Notes under the pieces: generated by a model
The model's database searches: none
The model's input: only the letters and a program-made list of their open reading frames with translations
Told to the model about the DNA's origin: nothing
Made by a program: the position numbers and the translations under genes
Shown: positions 16,965-25,536 of the stretch, piece after piece
Numbering within the stretch: position 1 is the first letter of the stretch
Layout of the letters: each line of letters starts with the position of its first letter
From: Flavobacterium panici
GTDB taxonomy: Bacteria; Bacteroidota; Bacteroidia; Flavobacteriales; Flavobacteriaceae
DNA: 64,000 nt
Assembly (NCBI RefSeq): GCF_903819335.1
Contig: NZ_CAIJDE010000032.1
Span: forward strand, 124,001 to 188,000
Direction of reading: 5' to 3'

Positions 16965-17012
16965 TGTATGTAACTAGTTTATATTTAGTAAAGATTTCGA
17001 CTTCAAAGATAA

Positions 17013-17762
17013 TTATTCTACTTGAGCTTTAAATTTCCAAAACTCATCATAATGTTTTAAATCTTCAATTACTTTATCTTCCTCCTTAATTAATGCTTCA
17101 GTAATTTCAATACCCGCCTTTTCTAAAGCTACAGATATTCTTTCTGTCAAATCTACAACATTATATCCTGTTTGTTTATGAAAATCTTTTTGCAAAAAAG
17201 TGAGATTATTTATATAAGTGTTATCTCGTCCAACCAATATAATATCTTCATGGATATTTGCTAAAATTATTTCCCAGTTAATTTCGTCTCCCAATGAAAA
17301 CTTGCTTGAAGTTGGAGGATTTCCAATGTTTTTTCTTTTGACTGCCTTACTTATGATTTCATCAGTAGTGAAATAGACCTTATCCTCTTTTAAGGATTCA
17401 TTTACAAATTCCTTAAAATAATTTGCAATAGGATCTTTTGCTGAGTTTTTTAAAATTTCTGAAATACTTGAACTTACAATCTTTTGCTGTGAATTATATT
17501 GTTTTTGAATCTCAACTAACTTTTTAAATTCGGGCAAGTTCTGAAGATATGAACTTGAAAAATTATCTAATTTAGATTCTATTTGAAATCTTTCCTGTAC
17601 GCTTTTTATAACGCCTTCTCTACTTCTTTCAAATTCTTGTATTATTTGATCCGTTAAAATAAATTTATCTATATTTTCAATTAGAGTGCTAAAAATATGT
17701 ATCGATGCACTATTAGAACGATAAAAATCTAGAAATATATTTGTATCAATAAGTATTTTCAT
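17013..17762 (-). CDS. PIN-domain ribonuclease-like protein
   Basis: The ATG at 17760-17762 gives 249 residues and puts the PIN motif directly at the N-terminus: MKILIDTNIFLDFYR, with Asp6 as the first metal ligand. Further acidic residues follow in DQIIQEFERSREG and in EINWEIILAN, LVGRDN. The size and the long helical insert match the PIN-like proteins annotated as DUF4935 rather than short VapC toxins. No antitoxin-like gene is beside it. It is AT-rich and probably an accessory gene; the RNA target is unknown. Confidence 0.75.
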   Translation of the reverse strand: MKILIDTNIFLDFYRSNSASIHIFSTLIENIDKFILTDQIIQEFERSREGVIKSVQERFQIESKLDNFSSSYLQNLPEFKKLVEIQKQYNSQQKIVSSSISEILKNSAKDPIANYFKEFVNESLKEDKVYFTTDEIISKAVKRKNIGNPPTSSKFSLGDEINWEIILANIHEDIILVGRDNTYINNLTFLQKDFHKQTGYNVVDLTERISVALEKAGIEITEALIKEEDKVIEDLKHYDEFWKFKAQVE

Positions 17763-17875
17763 TCGCAAACTTTTATATTTTATCGGTAAATATATAAATA
17801 TTTTCCTTCAAAAAAGATGCAATTAAATCTAAACTTAACTTATACCATAAAAAACTTTTCCTTTTTAGTAGAATC

Positions 17876-18832
17876 TCATCTCAACAAAAACCCCATTCTA
17901 ATCGACCCAAAAAAGTACCCAGTATTCGTATCATTAACATCGCCTTCTAATTCTCTTCCGCGGTAAATAAAAGAATACGACATATTGAAGTTATTGTGTC
18001 TGTATTTCAAACCAAACTCGGCATTAAAACGAAGCGGAACCAAATCGAAAGTTATAGGACTTGTATCGTTAAACATACTTCCTTCGATTGTAGCATCATA
18101 AAACTGGTAATTAACGCTTGGCATGGCGTAGAAATAAAATTCTCGGATATTCGGCTGCGCATTCGCATTTACCGAAGCATCATGAAGATTTGAATCGTAA
18201 ATTGGAGTTAGTCTTTTAAAACCAATTCTAGTCAAAAATCCTGTTGAAACTCCTGTAAAAATAGTTCCCAAATTTGCTTCAGACTGAAAATGAAGATCTA
18301 TAAAATCGTTATGTTTCGATGGAAATAATTTCTTCGAATACATAACATGCGCCTGAACCGCCAAAGCATTATGCAGCTGATTGTCCCAGCCGTAAACTGT
18401 TTTATATCCAATAAGTTTATGAAAACCTTCCTGCGTTTCTTCTCCCAAAGCATTCGGTCCCATATATCCCAATTGGAAATCAGTTTTTAAAACCGATTCA
18501 CTTTGATAGAAAAAGCTTCGTCCGGCTTCTGCAAAAAGATAACCTGTAAAAGGGCGATCGTTTACCTCAACGGCTTCTTTATTAATAAACCTCGGATTAT
18601 AAATATATTGCCCAACTCTGAATTCGGTTATTTTTTTATTGATTTTCTCGTTTTCATTCTTGGATAAAAAACGATAAAAAATCTCCAAACCATTGGTATA
18701 ATACATATCGTTTTTAGACGAAGTGTATAAATCATTGTCGGTTATAAAACCTATTTCTTTAGTTTTTCCTTGTCCAAAAGTTAACGTTGAAGTCAAAATC
18801 AGAAAAGCAAAAAATGCTTTTTTATTTCCCAT
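17876..18832 (-). CDS. Lipid A deacylase, LpxR family
   Basis: LpxR-type outer-membrane enzymes remove the 3'-acyloxyacyl group of lipid A. The 318-residue protein has a signal peptide ending near TFGQ and the family N-terminus GFITDNDLYTSSKNDMYYTNG, with the catalytic-site Asn-Asp pair. The rest alternates in amphipathic strands and ends in a near-terminal FGSIRMGFLLR, which suits a 12-stranded barrel with a terminal aromatic or Leu signal. Its first 11 bases overlap the end of mtgA, so it is part of the mtgA operon. Confidence 0.82.
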   Translation of the reverse strand: MGNKKAFFAFLILTSTLTFGQGKTKEIGFITDNDLYTSSKNDMYYTNGLEIFYRFLSKNENEKINKKITEFRVGQYIYNPRFINKEAVEVNDRPFTGYLFAEAGRSFFYQSESVLKTDFQLGYMGPNALGEETQEGFHKLIGYKTVYGWDNQLHNALAVQAHVMYSKKLFPSKHNDFIDLHFQSEANLGTIFTGVSTGFLTRIGFKRLTPIYDSNLHDASVNANAQPNIREFYFYAMPSVNYQFYDATIEGSMFNDTSPITFDLVPLRFNAEFGLKYRHNNFNMSYSFIYRGRELEGDVNDTNTGYFFGSIRMGFLLR

Positions 18833-19607
18833 CCCCGCTATAATTGATTTTCCCTACGTAACGCATCTCGCGAACAATTCTTTCTTTTCTTCTGTTAATA
18901 TAACTTGACGAACCTGTAGCTTTAAATTTTCTCGGATTTGGTAAGATTGCCGCAATTCCCGCAGCCTGCATTGGCGTTAAACTCGAAGCATCTCTACGAT
19001 ACCAATGTTCTGTCGCTGCATACGCGCCGTAAACACCGTCGCCCATTTCGATACTATTTAGGTAAACTTCCATAATACGTTCTTTACCCCAAATAATTTC
19101 AATTAAAACAGTAAAATAAGCTTCAAGACCTTTACGGAAATAACTTTTTCCCTGCCATAAAAAGACATTTTTTGCCGTTTGCTGCGAAATCGTACTTCCA
19201 CCTCGAATTCGGCGTCCACGTTCGTTGCTTTTATAGGCTTTTTGCAATGCTTTAAAATCAAAACCGTTGTGCGTTAAAAAAGTTCCGTCTTCGCTGGCGA
19301 TTACGGCTTTTTGCAAATTCATCGAGATTTTATCAATTGGTTCCCAATCGTGATCAAAATAAACTTCTTTTCCGTCCATTTTATTTTCGATGGCACGAAT
19401 AAGCATTAAAGGTGTAAAAGGCACGGGGACGTATTTAAAAAAGATAACCGATCCTATCGAAATTCCGAAAAACCATAACATAGTTTTAATCAAAAACCAT
19501 TTTACCTTTTCTCCAAAAGAACGGTTTGATTTTTTTCCAGACGTTTTTGGTTTTGGTTTACTTGCGGTTGTTGTTTTTTTTGGTGCTGGTTTCTTCGCTG
19601 CTGCCAT
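18822..19607 (-). CDS. mtgA: Monofunctional peptidoglycan glycosyltransferase
   Basis: MtgA polymerises lipid II into glycan strands in the periplasm. I place the start at the ATG 19605-19607, giving 261 residues beginning MAAAKKPAPK; a longer frame would read back into the oxidoreductase gene. After a basic Ala/Lys/Pro tail comes one membrane helix (about 37-58) and a GT51 domain with catalytic Glu106 in ASEDGTF, then GGSTISQQTAKN and KERIMEVYLNSIEMG. It has no transpeptidase domain. Its start overlaps the preceding stop (TAATG), and its end overlaps the LpxR gene. Confidence 0.93.
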   Translation of the reverse strand: MAAAKKPAPKKTTTASKPKPKTSGKKSNRSFGEKVKWFLIKTMLWFFGISIGSVIFFKYVPVPFTPLMLIRAIENKMDGKEVYFDHDWEPIDKISMNLQKAVIASEDGTFLTHNGFDFKALQKAYKSNERGRRIRGGSTISQQTAKNVFLWQGKSYFRKGLEAYFTVLIEIIWGKERIMEVYLNSIEMGDGVYGAYAATEHWYRRDASSLTPMQAAGIAAILPNPRKFKATGSSSYINRRKERIVREMRYVGKINYSGDGK

Positions 19608-20719
19608 TATATTAAATCTGCTAATTCTGTTCCTACTAAACTGCCTATCGCTACTCCCATTCCGCCTAAACGTACTCCACAAAACACGTTTTCAGACAAT
19701 TGAGAAACAACAGGACTTTTACTATTTCCAATTCCCATAATGCCGCTCCAACGGTGCGCGATCTGGAAATCCTGATTTGGTAAAATTACATTTTTCAGCA
19801 ACTCTTCCAATTTATTTTGAACAATTTCTGTTTGACCAAATTCGGTCGTCGTTTCCGTTTCAAAATCTAAATTTCGGCCTCCGCCAAATAAAATTCGGTC
19901 GCCAATATTTCTGAAATAATAATAACCGCGATCCAAGTGAAAAGTACCTTTTATATCCAGATTTTTAATAGGTTCTGTAATTAAAACTTGAGCACGCGCG
20001 GGTTTCACCGCTCCATTTGTCAAAGTATTTGCAAAACCATTTGTGGCAAAAAGTAATTTATTGGTTTTAAAACTAAAATCGTTAAGTACCACTTCAACAT
20101 GATTTCCAGCATCAGCATAAGAAGTTACGGTTTGCTGATTCAGGATTAAAATATCTGCCGAAACCGCTTGCTTCAATAATTCCTGCATCATATTTCCGGT
20201 ATCAATTTGCGCTTCAAACGGATTAAAAATTAAATAATCATGAATATTCCCAAATCCGAAACGGTCTGTTTCTTTAGAAAAAACATCGGCCTTAAAAAGT
20301 GGTTTTAAAATTTCGTTTATAAAAGGCAGTTTCGAAATACATTCACTAAATCCAAATTCATCTTCTTTCAAAAACAATTCATATCCGCCGTGAGGTTTAA
20401 AATCAATTGCCTGATCTCCTAATCTTTTTCGGAGTAATTGCAAACCTTTCCAGCGTTTTTCGATAAGCGCGACAACATCTTCTTCTGAATGCGTTTTTAA
20501 ATCATCTAAAATTTCCGAAAGACTTCCGAAACAGGCAAAACCAGCATTTTTTGTACTCGCGCCCTGCGGAAGCATTCCTCTCTCAAGAACCAAAATTTTC
20601 GCAGCAGGAAATCTTTCGCGTAAGCGTAAAGCAGTATGCAGGCCAACAATGCCGCTGCCCACAATTGTATAATCAATATCTGTGAACCAGTTTTTTAGTT
20701 CCCAATAACTTAGTTCCAT
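19607..20719 (-). CDS. FAD-dependent oxidoreductase, DAO family
   Basis: The ATG at 20717-20719 gives 370 residues; the TTG six codons upstream is less likely. A dinucleotide-binding motif, IVGSGIVGLHTALRLRE, sits at residues 19-35 with the acidic strand end VLERG. The later words GASTKNAGFACFGS and YYYFRNIGDRILFGGGRN fit the D-amino-acid oxidase/glycine oxidase superfamily. The C-terminal GVRLGGMGVAIGSLVG is the second FAD contact. The substrate is unknown. It heads the operon with mtgA and LpxR; a link to wall or lipid A turnover is only suggested by this context. Confidence 0.85.
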   Translation of the reverse strand: MELSYWELKNWFTDIDYTIVGSGIVGLHTALRLRERFPAAKILVLERGMLPQGASTKNAGFACFGSLSEILDDLKTHSEEDVVALIEKRWKGLQLLRKRLGDQAIDFKPHGGYELFLKEDEFGFSECISKLPFINEILKPLFKADVFSKETDRFGFGNIHDYLIFNPFEAQIDTGNMMQELLKQAVSADILILNQQTVTSYADAGNHVEVVLNDFSFKTNKLLFATNGFANTLTNGAVKPARAQVLITEPIKNLDIKGTFHLDRGYYYFRNIGDRILFGGGRNLDFETETTTEFGQTEIVQNKLEELLKNVILPNQDFQIAHRWSGIMGIGNSKSPVVSQLSENVFCGVRLGGMGVAIGSLVGTELADLI

Positions 20720-20727
20720 ATCTTTAT

Positions 20728-20957
20728 TAAATTCCAATATTTAAATTCCAAATTCCAATCTTGGGTTAAATTACAAATTTTTTAAATTCCAAATTCCAAT
20801 CTTTGTTATTGATTTTTTAATAGTGCTTATTTTTATTTTCAAAGATTATCAAAAAATAATTCGTGAATTCGTGGCGAATAAAAATTTAAGGCAACGTTTT
20901 TGGAATTTGGAATTTCATAATTGGAATTTTAACAATAAATTGGAATTTGAAATTTAA
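20728..20957. repeat. Intergenic patch of AAATTCC words and a CACGAATT half-element
   Basis: The gap between the oxidoreductase and the S9 peptidase carries several AAATTCC(A) words on the left and GGAATTT words on the right, so it can fold back on itself. Around 20854-20876 it holds the word TTCGTGAATTCGTGGCG, half of the CACGAATT family. No gene is visible. Confidence 0.6.
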
Positions 20958-21012
20958 CTGATTGGGATTTAAATGTTGTATTTTTAGCGCACAAAAAAAT
21001 AGAATTTTTATT

Positions 21013-22914
21013 ATGAAAAAAGTATTATTAACAACCTTAATAATGATGAGTTTAAACGCTATCGGGCAGAATGTTATGTCTCCGGAATTGTTATGGAAAT
21101 TAGGCCGAGTTACTCCGCTTGGAATTTCTAAAGATGCAAAAAATGTAGTTTTTAAGGTTTCAACGCCTTCTGTAGAAGAAAACAAATCGCATTCTAAATT
21201 TTATACTATTCCTGTAAACGGAGGAAATGCAGTTGAAATTAAAGACACGAAAGACGTTTTAGCAGATAAAAATGTTTCGCCAGACGGAAAATATTTAGTT
21301 TATAATGAAGAAGTAAAAATCGACAATGTTTTAGGTAAAGATTTTTATCCGAAGTTAGATAAATCAGATGCTCAAATTTATGATGGTTTAGATTATCGTC
21401 ATTGGGATACCTGGAACGAAGGAAAATTTAATCACGTTTTTTATAAAGAAAACAAAGACGGTGCAAAAGGAATCGACATCCTGAAAGGTGAAACTTTTGA
21501 TTCTCCGCAAAAACCTTTTGGCGGTGACGAAGATTATATCTGGTCGCCAGACAGCAAAAGTATTTTTTATGTGTGCAAGAAAAAAGCAGGAACGGCTTAT
21601 GCAGTTTCTACAAACACGAATATTTATGAGTACAATTTAGAAACTCAAAAAACAACCAATAAAACCGAAGATAATTTAGGTTATGATACAGCACCGCAAT
21701 TTTCTCCAACAGGAAATTTATCTTGGTTGCAAATGAAACGTGATGGTTACGAGTCGGACAAAAACGATATTATTGTTGAGTTTAAAGGAATCAAGACGAA
21801 CTTAACGGCAAATTGGGACGGAACTGTAGATAATTTTATCTGGAGTAAAGACGGAAAAACGGTATTTTTTGTTGCGCCAATTGACGGAACAAAACAACTT
21901 TTCTCTGTTAATTTTCCGGGTTTAACTAAAATCGCGATTCAGGTTCGTCAGTTAACAAATGGTGATTTTGACGTAAATGATTTAGTTGGTTTTTCTGGAG
22001 ATGATATCATCGTTACGAGAACGGATATGAATCATGCTGGTGAGATTTTTTCTTTTAATTTGAAGAAAAACACTTGGAAACAACTTTCAAATATCAATAC
22101 TGAAACGTACAAAACTTTAGCATTAAGCAAAACAGAAAAACGTTACGTTACAACAACTGATGGTAAAAAAATGTTAGTTTGGGTTATTTTACCTCCAAAC
22201 TTTGATGCTTCTAAAAAATACCCAACTTTATTGTTCTGTCAAGGCGGACCTCAAAGTGCGTTGACACAATCGTATTCTTTCCGTTGGAATTTCTCTTTAA
22301 TGGCGGCAAAAGGTTATGTAGTTGTGGCGCCAAACCGTCGCGGTATGCCGGGGCATGGTGTTGAATGGAACGAGCAAATTAGTAAAGACTGGGGCGGACA
22401 AGTTATGGACGATTACCTTTCTGCAATTGATGATGTTGCTAAAGAAAGCTATGTTGACAAAAGCCGTTTAGGATGTGTTGGAGCAAGTTACGGAGGATAT
22501 TCTGTATTTTATTTAGCAGGAATTCATAAAAACCGTTTTAAAACTTTTATCGCTCACGATGGTGTTTTCAATACAGTTTCAATGTTAGGAACTACTGAGG
22601 AAGTTTTCTTTAACAACTGGGATTTTGGCGGAGCATATTGGGAAAAAGATAATGCTGTGGCTCAAAAAGCTTATACTACTTTTAATCCGGCAACTTTAGT
22701 TCAAAACTGGAATAAACCAATTTTGATTTTCCAGGGAGGAAAAGATTTCCGTGTACCAATTGGGCAAGGACAAGAAGCTTTCCAGGCAGCGCAGTTAAGA
22801 GGAATCAAAAGCCGTTTTGTGTATTTTCCAGATGAAAATCACTGGGTTTTAAAACCACAAAATGCTCAGGTTTGGCAAGGCGAATTTTTTAAATGGCTGA
22901 GCGAAACGCTTTAA
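21013..22914 (+). CDS. Secreted S9-family serine peptidase
   Basis: The ATG at 21013 gives 633 residues and a clear signal peptide (MKKVLLTTLIMMSLNAIGQ); an in-frame extension upstream lacks a good start. The N-terminal two-thirds are a beta-propeller with repeated VSPDGK/WSPDSK words. The C-terminal part is a prolyl-oligopeptidase-type hydrolase with the nucleophile in VGASYGGYS, the acid in GGKDFRVP and the base in ENHWV. It likely removes dipeptides or acyl-peptides in the periplasm. It stands alone and has its own terminator. Confidence 0.92.
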   Translation: MKKVLLTTLIMMSLNAIGQNVMSPELLWKLGRVTPLGISKDAKNVVFKVSTPSVEENKSHSKFYTIPVNGGNAVEIKDTKDVLADKNVSPDGKYLVYNEEVKIDNVLGKDFYPKLDKSDAQIYDGLDYRHWDTWNEGKFNHVFYKENKDGAKGIDILKGETFDSPQKPFGGDEDYIWSPDSKSIFYVCKKKAGTAYAVSTNTNIYEYNLETQKTTNKTEDNLGYDTAPQFSPTGNLSWLQMKRDGYESDKNDIIVEFKGIKTNLTANWDGTVDNFIWSKDGKTVFFVAPIDGTKQLFSVNFPGLTKIAIQVRQLTNGDFDVNDLVGFSGDDIIVTRTDMNHAGEIFSFNLKKNTWKQLSNINTETYKTLALSKTEKRYVTTTDGKKMLVWVILPPNFDASKKYPTLLFCQGGPQSALTQSYSFRWNFSLMAAKGYVVVAPNRRGMPGHGVEWNEQISKDWGGQVMDDYLSAIDDVAKESYVDKSRLGCVGASYGGYSVFYLAGIHKNRFKTFIAHDGVFNTVSMLGTTEEVFFNNWDFGGAYWEKDNAVAQKAYTTFNPATLVQNWNKPILIFQGGKDFRVPIGQGQEAFQAAQLRGIKSRFVYFPDENHWVLKPQNAQVWQGEFFKWLSETL

Positions 22915-22935
22915 ATCATAAAATTAAAATAAACT

Positions 22936-22975
22936 TAACCGCAGTATTATTTATATAATCTGCGGTTATTTTATT
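22936..22975 (+). terminator. Terminator after the S9 peptidase
   Basis: TAACCGCAG at 22936-22944 pairs with CTGCGGTTA at 22960-22968, and a T-rich tract follows. Confidence 0.8.
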
Positions 22976-23094
22976 TTTAAAACCTTTGAATTATGTAAAT
23001 ATTTGATTTGCATTTACTTTTCTTAAATGGAAATTTTAAATAAATTGCGGGGAATTGTAATTTTAGTAAACTTCGTAAACGCCAAATAAACACT

Positions 23095-25536
23095 ATGGAA
23101 AGCAAAAAAAGTTATACAGCACTTAAGGTTTTATTCAGCTATGTTGCATTACTTGCTTTGGTGGTTACTGTGGGATGGTTTCTGTATTCTGAAAACGTGG
23201 TTTATAATAAACTCGAAGATAAAATTGCTCAGGAAAAAACTAAAATTCTCCGCGTAAGTAAGTTGTTTTCGAATGTTTATAAGACCGAAAGTTTAGCCAG
23301 AAAAACAATTCAAACCAATTCTGAAACAGATTTTAAAAGTTATCTTGTCGAAACCGATTCTTTAAAAGCGAGAATTGATACTTTAAAACAAATTGTTACT
23401 ACAGAATATCAGAAAGTTTTATTGGATAGTGTGACGTATTTATTATCTGAAAAAACAGAAAATATCCGACAATTAAAAACGATCAAAAATAAAGCCGAAG
23501 ACGAAGTTTCGGTCAATAATGCTATTGACGAAATTACCAAAATGGAGTTTAATCTTCGAAAACTGGAACTTCAGGATTTTACTAAAAACCCAAATGAATT
23601 GGGAAGTTACCAGCGAAATGTACTGCAGAAATATGTAGATTATTTGAATCAGAATATTCCGGATGACAGCACGAACACGTTGAGTAAAAAGGCTTCGGAT
23701 TCTATTTTGGCCAATTCTAAAAAACTGCTTAGCAACGTAAAAGAAAAAGCCGAAAAGAAAAAAGAAACACTGAATTTTGAGGAAAACAAATTGCTGAAAA
23801 ACGAAATTGCCATTTCTGAACAGCTTAGAAAAGTACTTCGAATTATCGAAAGGGAAATTATCATCAATTCGATAAAAAACAATTCTTTAAAAGAAAAATC
23901 ACTTAAAAAAGTCAACGAGATTGTAACGGCTTCGGCTATTGCGGGTTTAATTTTGACTTTGTTTTTTTCTGTTTTAATTGTGAGTGATTATTCGAAATCT
24001 CAGTTGTATAAAAAACAGCTTGAAATTGCGAATTTTAAAACTAAGAATTTATTAAAAAGCCGCGAACAGTTAATCTCGACGGTAAGCCACGATTTAAAAA
24101 CTCCTTTAAGTACGATTGTAGGTTATTCTGAACTTTTAGGAAATTCTGATGTTAATACCAAACAATCTTATTTTATTAAAAACATCAAAAATTCATCTGA
24201 ATATATTACACAGTTAGTTCAGGATTTATTGGATTTCTCCAGAATCGAAGCAGGAAAAATTACGATTGAAAAAGTTCCGTTTTATCTTCCTGAACTTATT
24301 GAAGATACGGCTCGAAATATTCAAACGGTTTACAAAGAAAAAAACATTGATTTGATTATTAATGTAGATGATAAACTGCACACAAGAGTTGTTGGAGATC
24401 CGTTTCGACTGAAACAAATTCTAACCAATATTATTGGGAACGCTTATAAATTTACAGAAGAAGGTCATATTAAAATCAGTTCGTATGTGAGCGAAAATGA
24501 AAACTTTTTTATTATTACAATTGAAGATACCGGAATTGGAATTGAAAAAGGAAATCAAAAATTAGTTTTTGAAGAGTTTGCTCAGGCAAATGAAAATATC
24601 GAAAAGAAATATGGCGGAACTGGTTTAGGTCTTTCTATCTGCCAAAAGATAATTTCGTTTATGGGCGGAAGAATAAGTCTCGAAAGCACTTTTGGTAAAG
24701 GAAGTACGTTTGAAATAAAAATTCCTTTAATTCTGGATCAAAGCGAAATTACGGTTGAAGAAATAAAAAGAAACATTGCACGAAATACGACAAAACAGAC
24801 TTTCGTAGTAATTGACGATGATATTAATCTGCTGAATTTAACGAGCGGCGTTTTAAGACAAGAAGGGCATCAGGTTTTATCTTTTAGCAATGCTGTAAAA
24901 GCATTAGAAGCGATCCAGAATACTAATTTTGATTTTGTGATTACCGATATTCAAATGCCGGAAATGGACGGATTTATGTTTTTGAAAAGTCTTCGAAATT
25001 CTGAAAAAGATATTTATAAAAATCAGCCTGTAATTGCCTTAACCGGAAGAACAGATTTAGACGCTGCCGTTTATGATGAAGCCGGTTTTACCACAGTTGT
25101 AAATAAACCATATTCGCCAAAAATATTACTGGAAACAATTCAGCATATTCTGGATCATGATACATTGCCAAAAGCAGCAATAAATGAAGTTGAGGAAACA
25201 GTTTCTTCCCAATTGTATACTTTAGATACTTTGAAAGAGTTTTTAGGGAATGATCAAAATGCTTTAAACGATGTATTAAAAGCTTTTATAATAAGCAGTA
25301 ATGAAAATTTAGATTTGCTGGAAAATGCGATTCATGAAAAAAATGTTCCTGAAATAAATTCGATAGCGCATCGAATTGCGCCTATGTTTAGACAAATAGA
25401 ATCGCGAGATGTTAGCATTCTATTAAAAACACTGGAACAAAATAATCTTGAAATTGCAGATTCTAAAGATATTTTTGAAGCGCTTAAAGCAAAAACAAAC
25501 AAGCTTTTTGCCGTTTTAGAACAAGAAATCGTTTAA
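23095..25536 (+). CDS. Hybrid histidine kinase with receiver and Hpt domains
   Basis: The 813-residue inner-membrane sensor has two membrane helices (about 10-31 and 281-299) around a helical periplasmic region, then HisKA with SHDLKTPLS (phosphoacceptor near His332), HATPase with NIIGNAYKF, EDTGIGIE and GGTGLGLSIC, a receiver (about 567-685; VIDDD and TDIQMPEMDG, acceptor near Asp617), and an Hpt domain (about 720-813; AHRIAP, near His759). It can therefore run a full His-Asp-His relay and pass phosphate to a separate regulator. The NtrC-type regulator gene faces it and shares its stop tetramer TTAA, so they are a likely pair. Confidence 0.93.
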   Translation: MESKKSYTALKVLFSYVALLALVVTVGWFLYSENVVYNKLEDKIAQEKTKILRVSKLFSNVYKTESLARKTIQTNSETDFKSYLVETDSLKARIDTLKQIVTTEYQKVLLDSVTYLLSEKTENIRQLKTIKNKAEDEVSVNNAIDEITKMEFNLRKLELQDFTKNPNELGSYQRNVLQKYVDYLNQNIPDDSTNTLSKKASDSILANSKKLLSNVKEKAEKKKETLNFEENKLLKNEIAISEQLRKVLRIIEREIIINSIKNNSLKEKSLKKVNEIVTASAIAGLILTLFFSVLIVSDYSKSQLYKKQLEIANFKTKNLLKSREQLISTVSHDLKTPLSTIVGYSELLGNSDVNTKQSYFIKNIKNSSEYITQLVQDLLDFSRIEAGKITIEKVPFYLPELIEDTARNIQTVYKEKNIDLIINVDDKLHTRVVGDPFRLKQILTNIIGNAYKFTEEGHIKISSYVSENENFFIITIEDTGIGIEKGNQKLVFEEFAQANENIEKKYGGTGLGLSICQKIISFMGGRISLESTFGKGSTFEIKIPLILDQSEITVEEIKRNIARNTTKQTFVVIDDDINLLNLTSGVLRQEGHQVLSFSNAVKALEAIQNTNFDFVITDIQMPEMDGFMFLKSLRNSEKDIYKNQPVIALTGRTDLDAAVYDEAGFTTVVNKPYSPKILLETIQHILDHDTLPKAAINEVEETVSSQLYTLDTLKEFLGNDQNALNDVLKAFIISSNENLDLLENAIHEKNVPEINSIAHRIAPMFRQIESRDVSILLKTLEQNNLEIADSKDIFEALKAKTNKLFAVLEQEIV

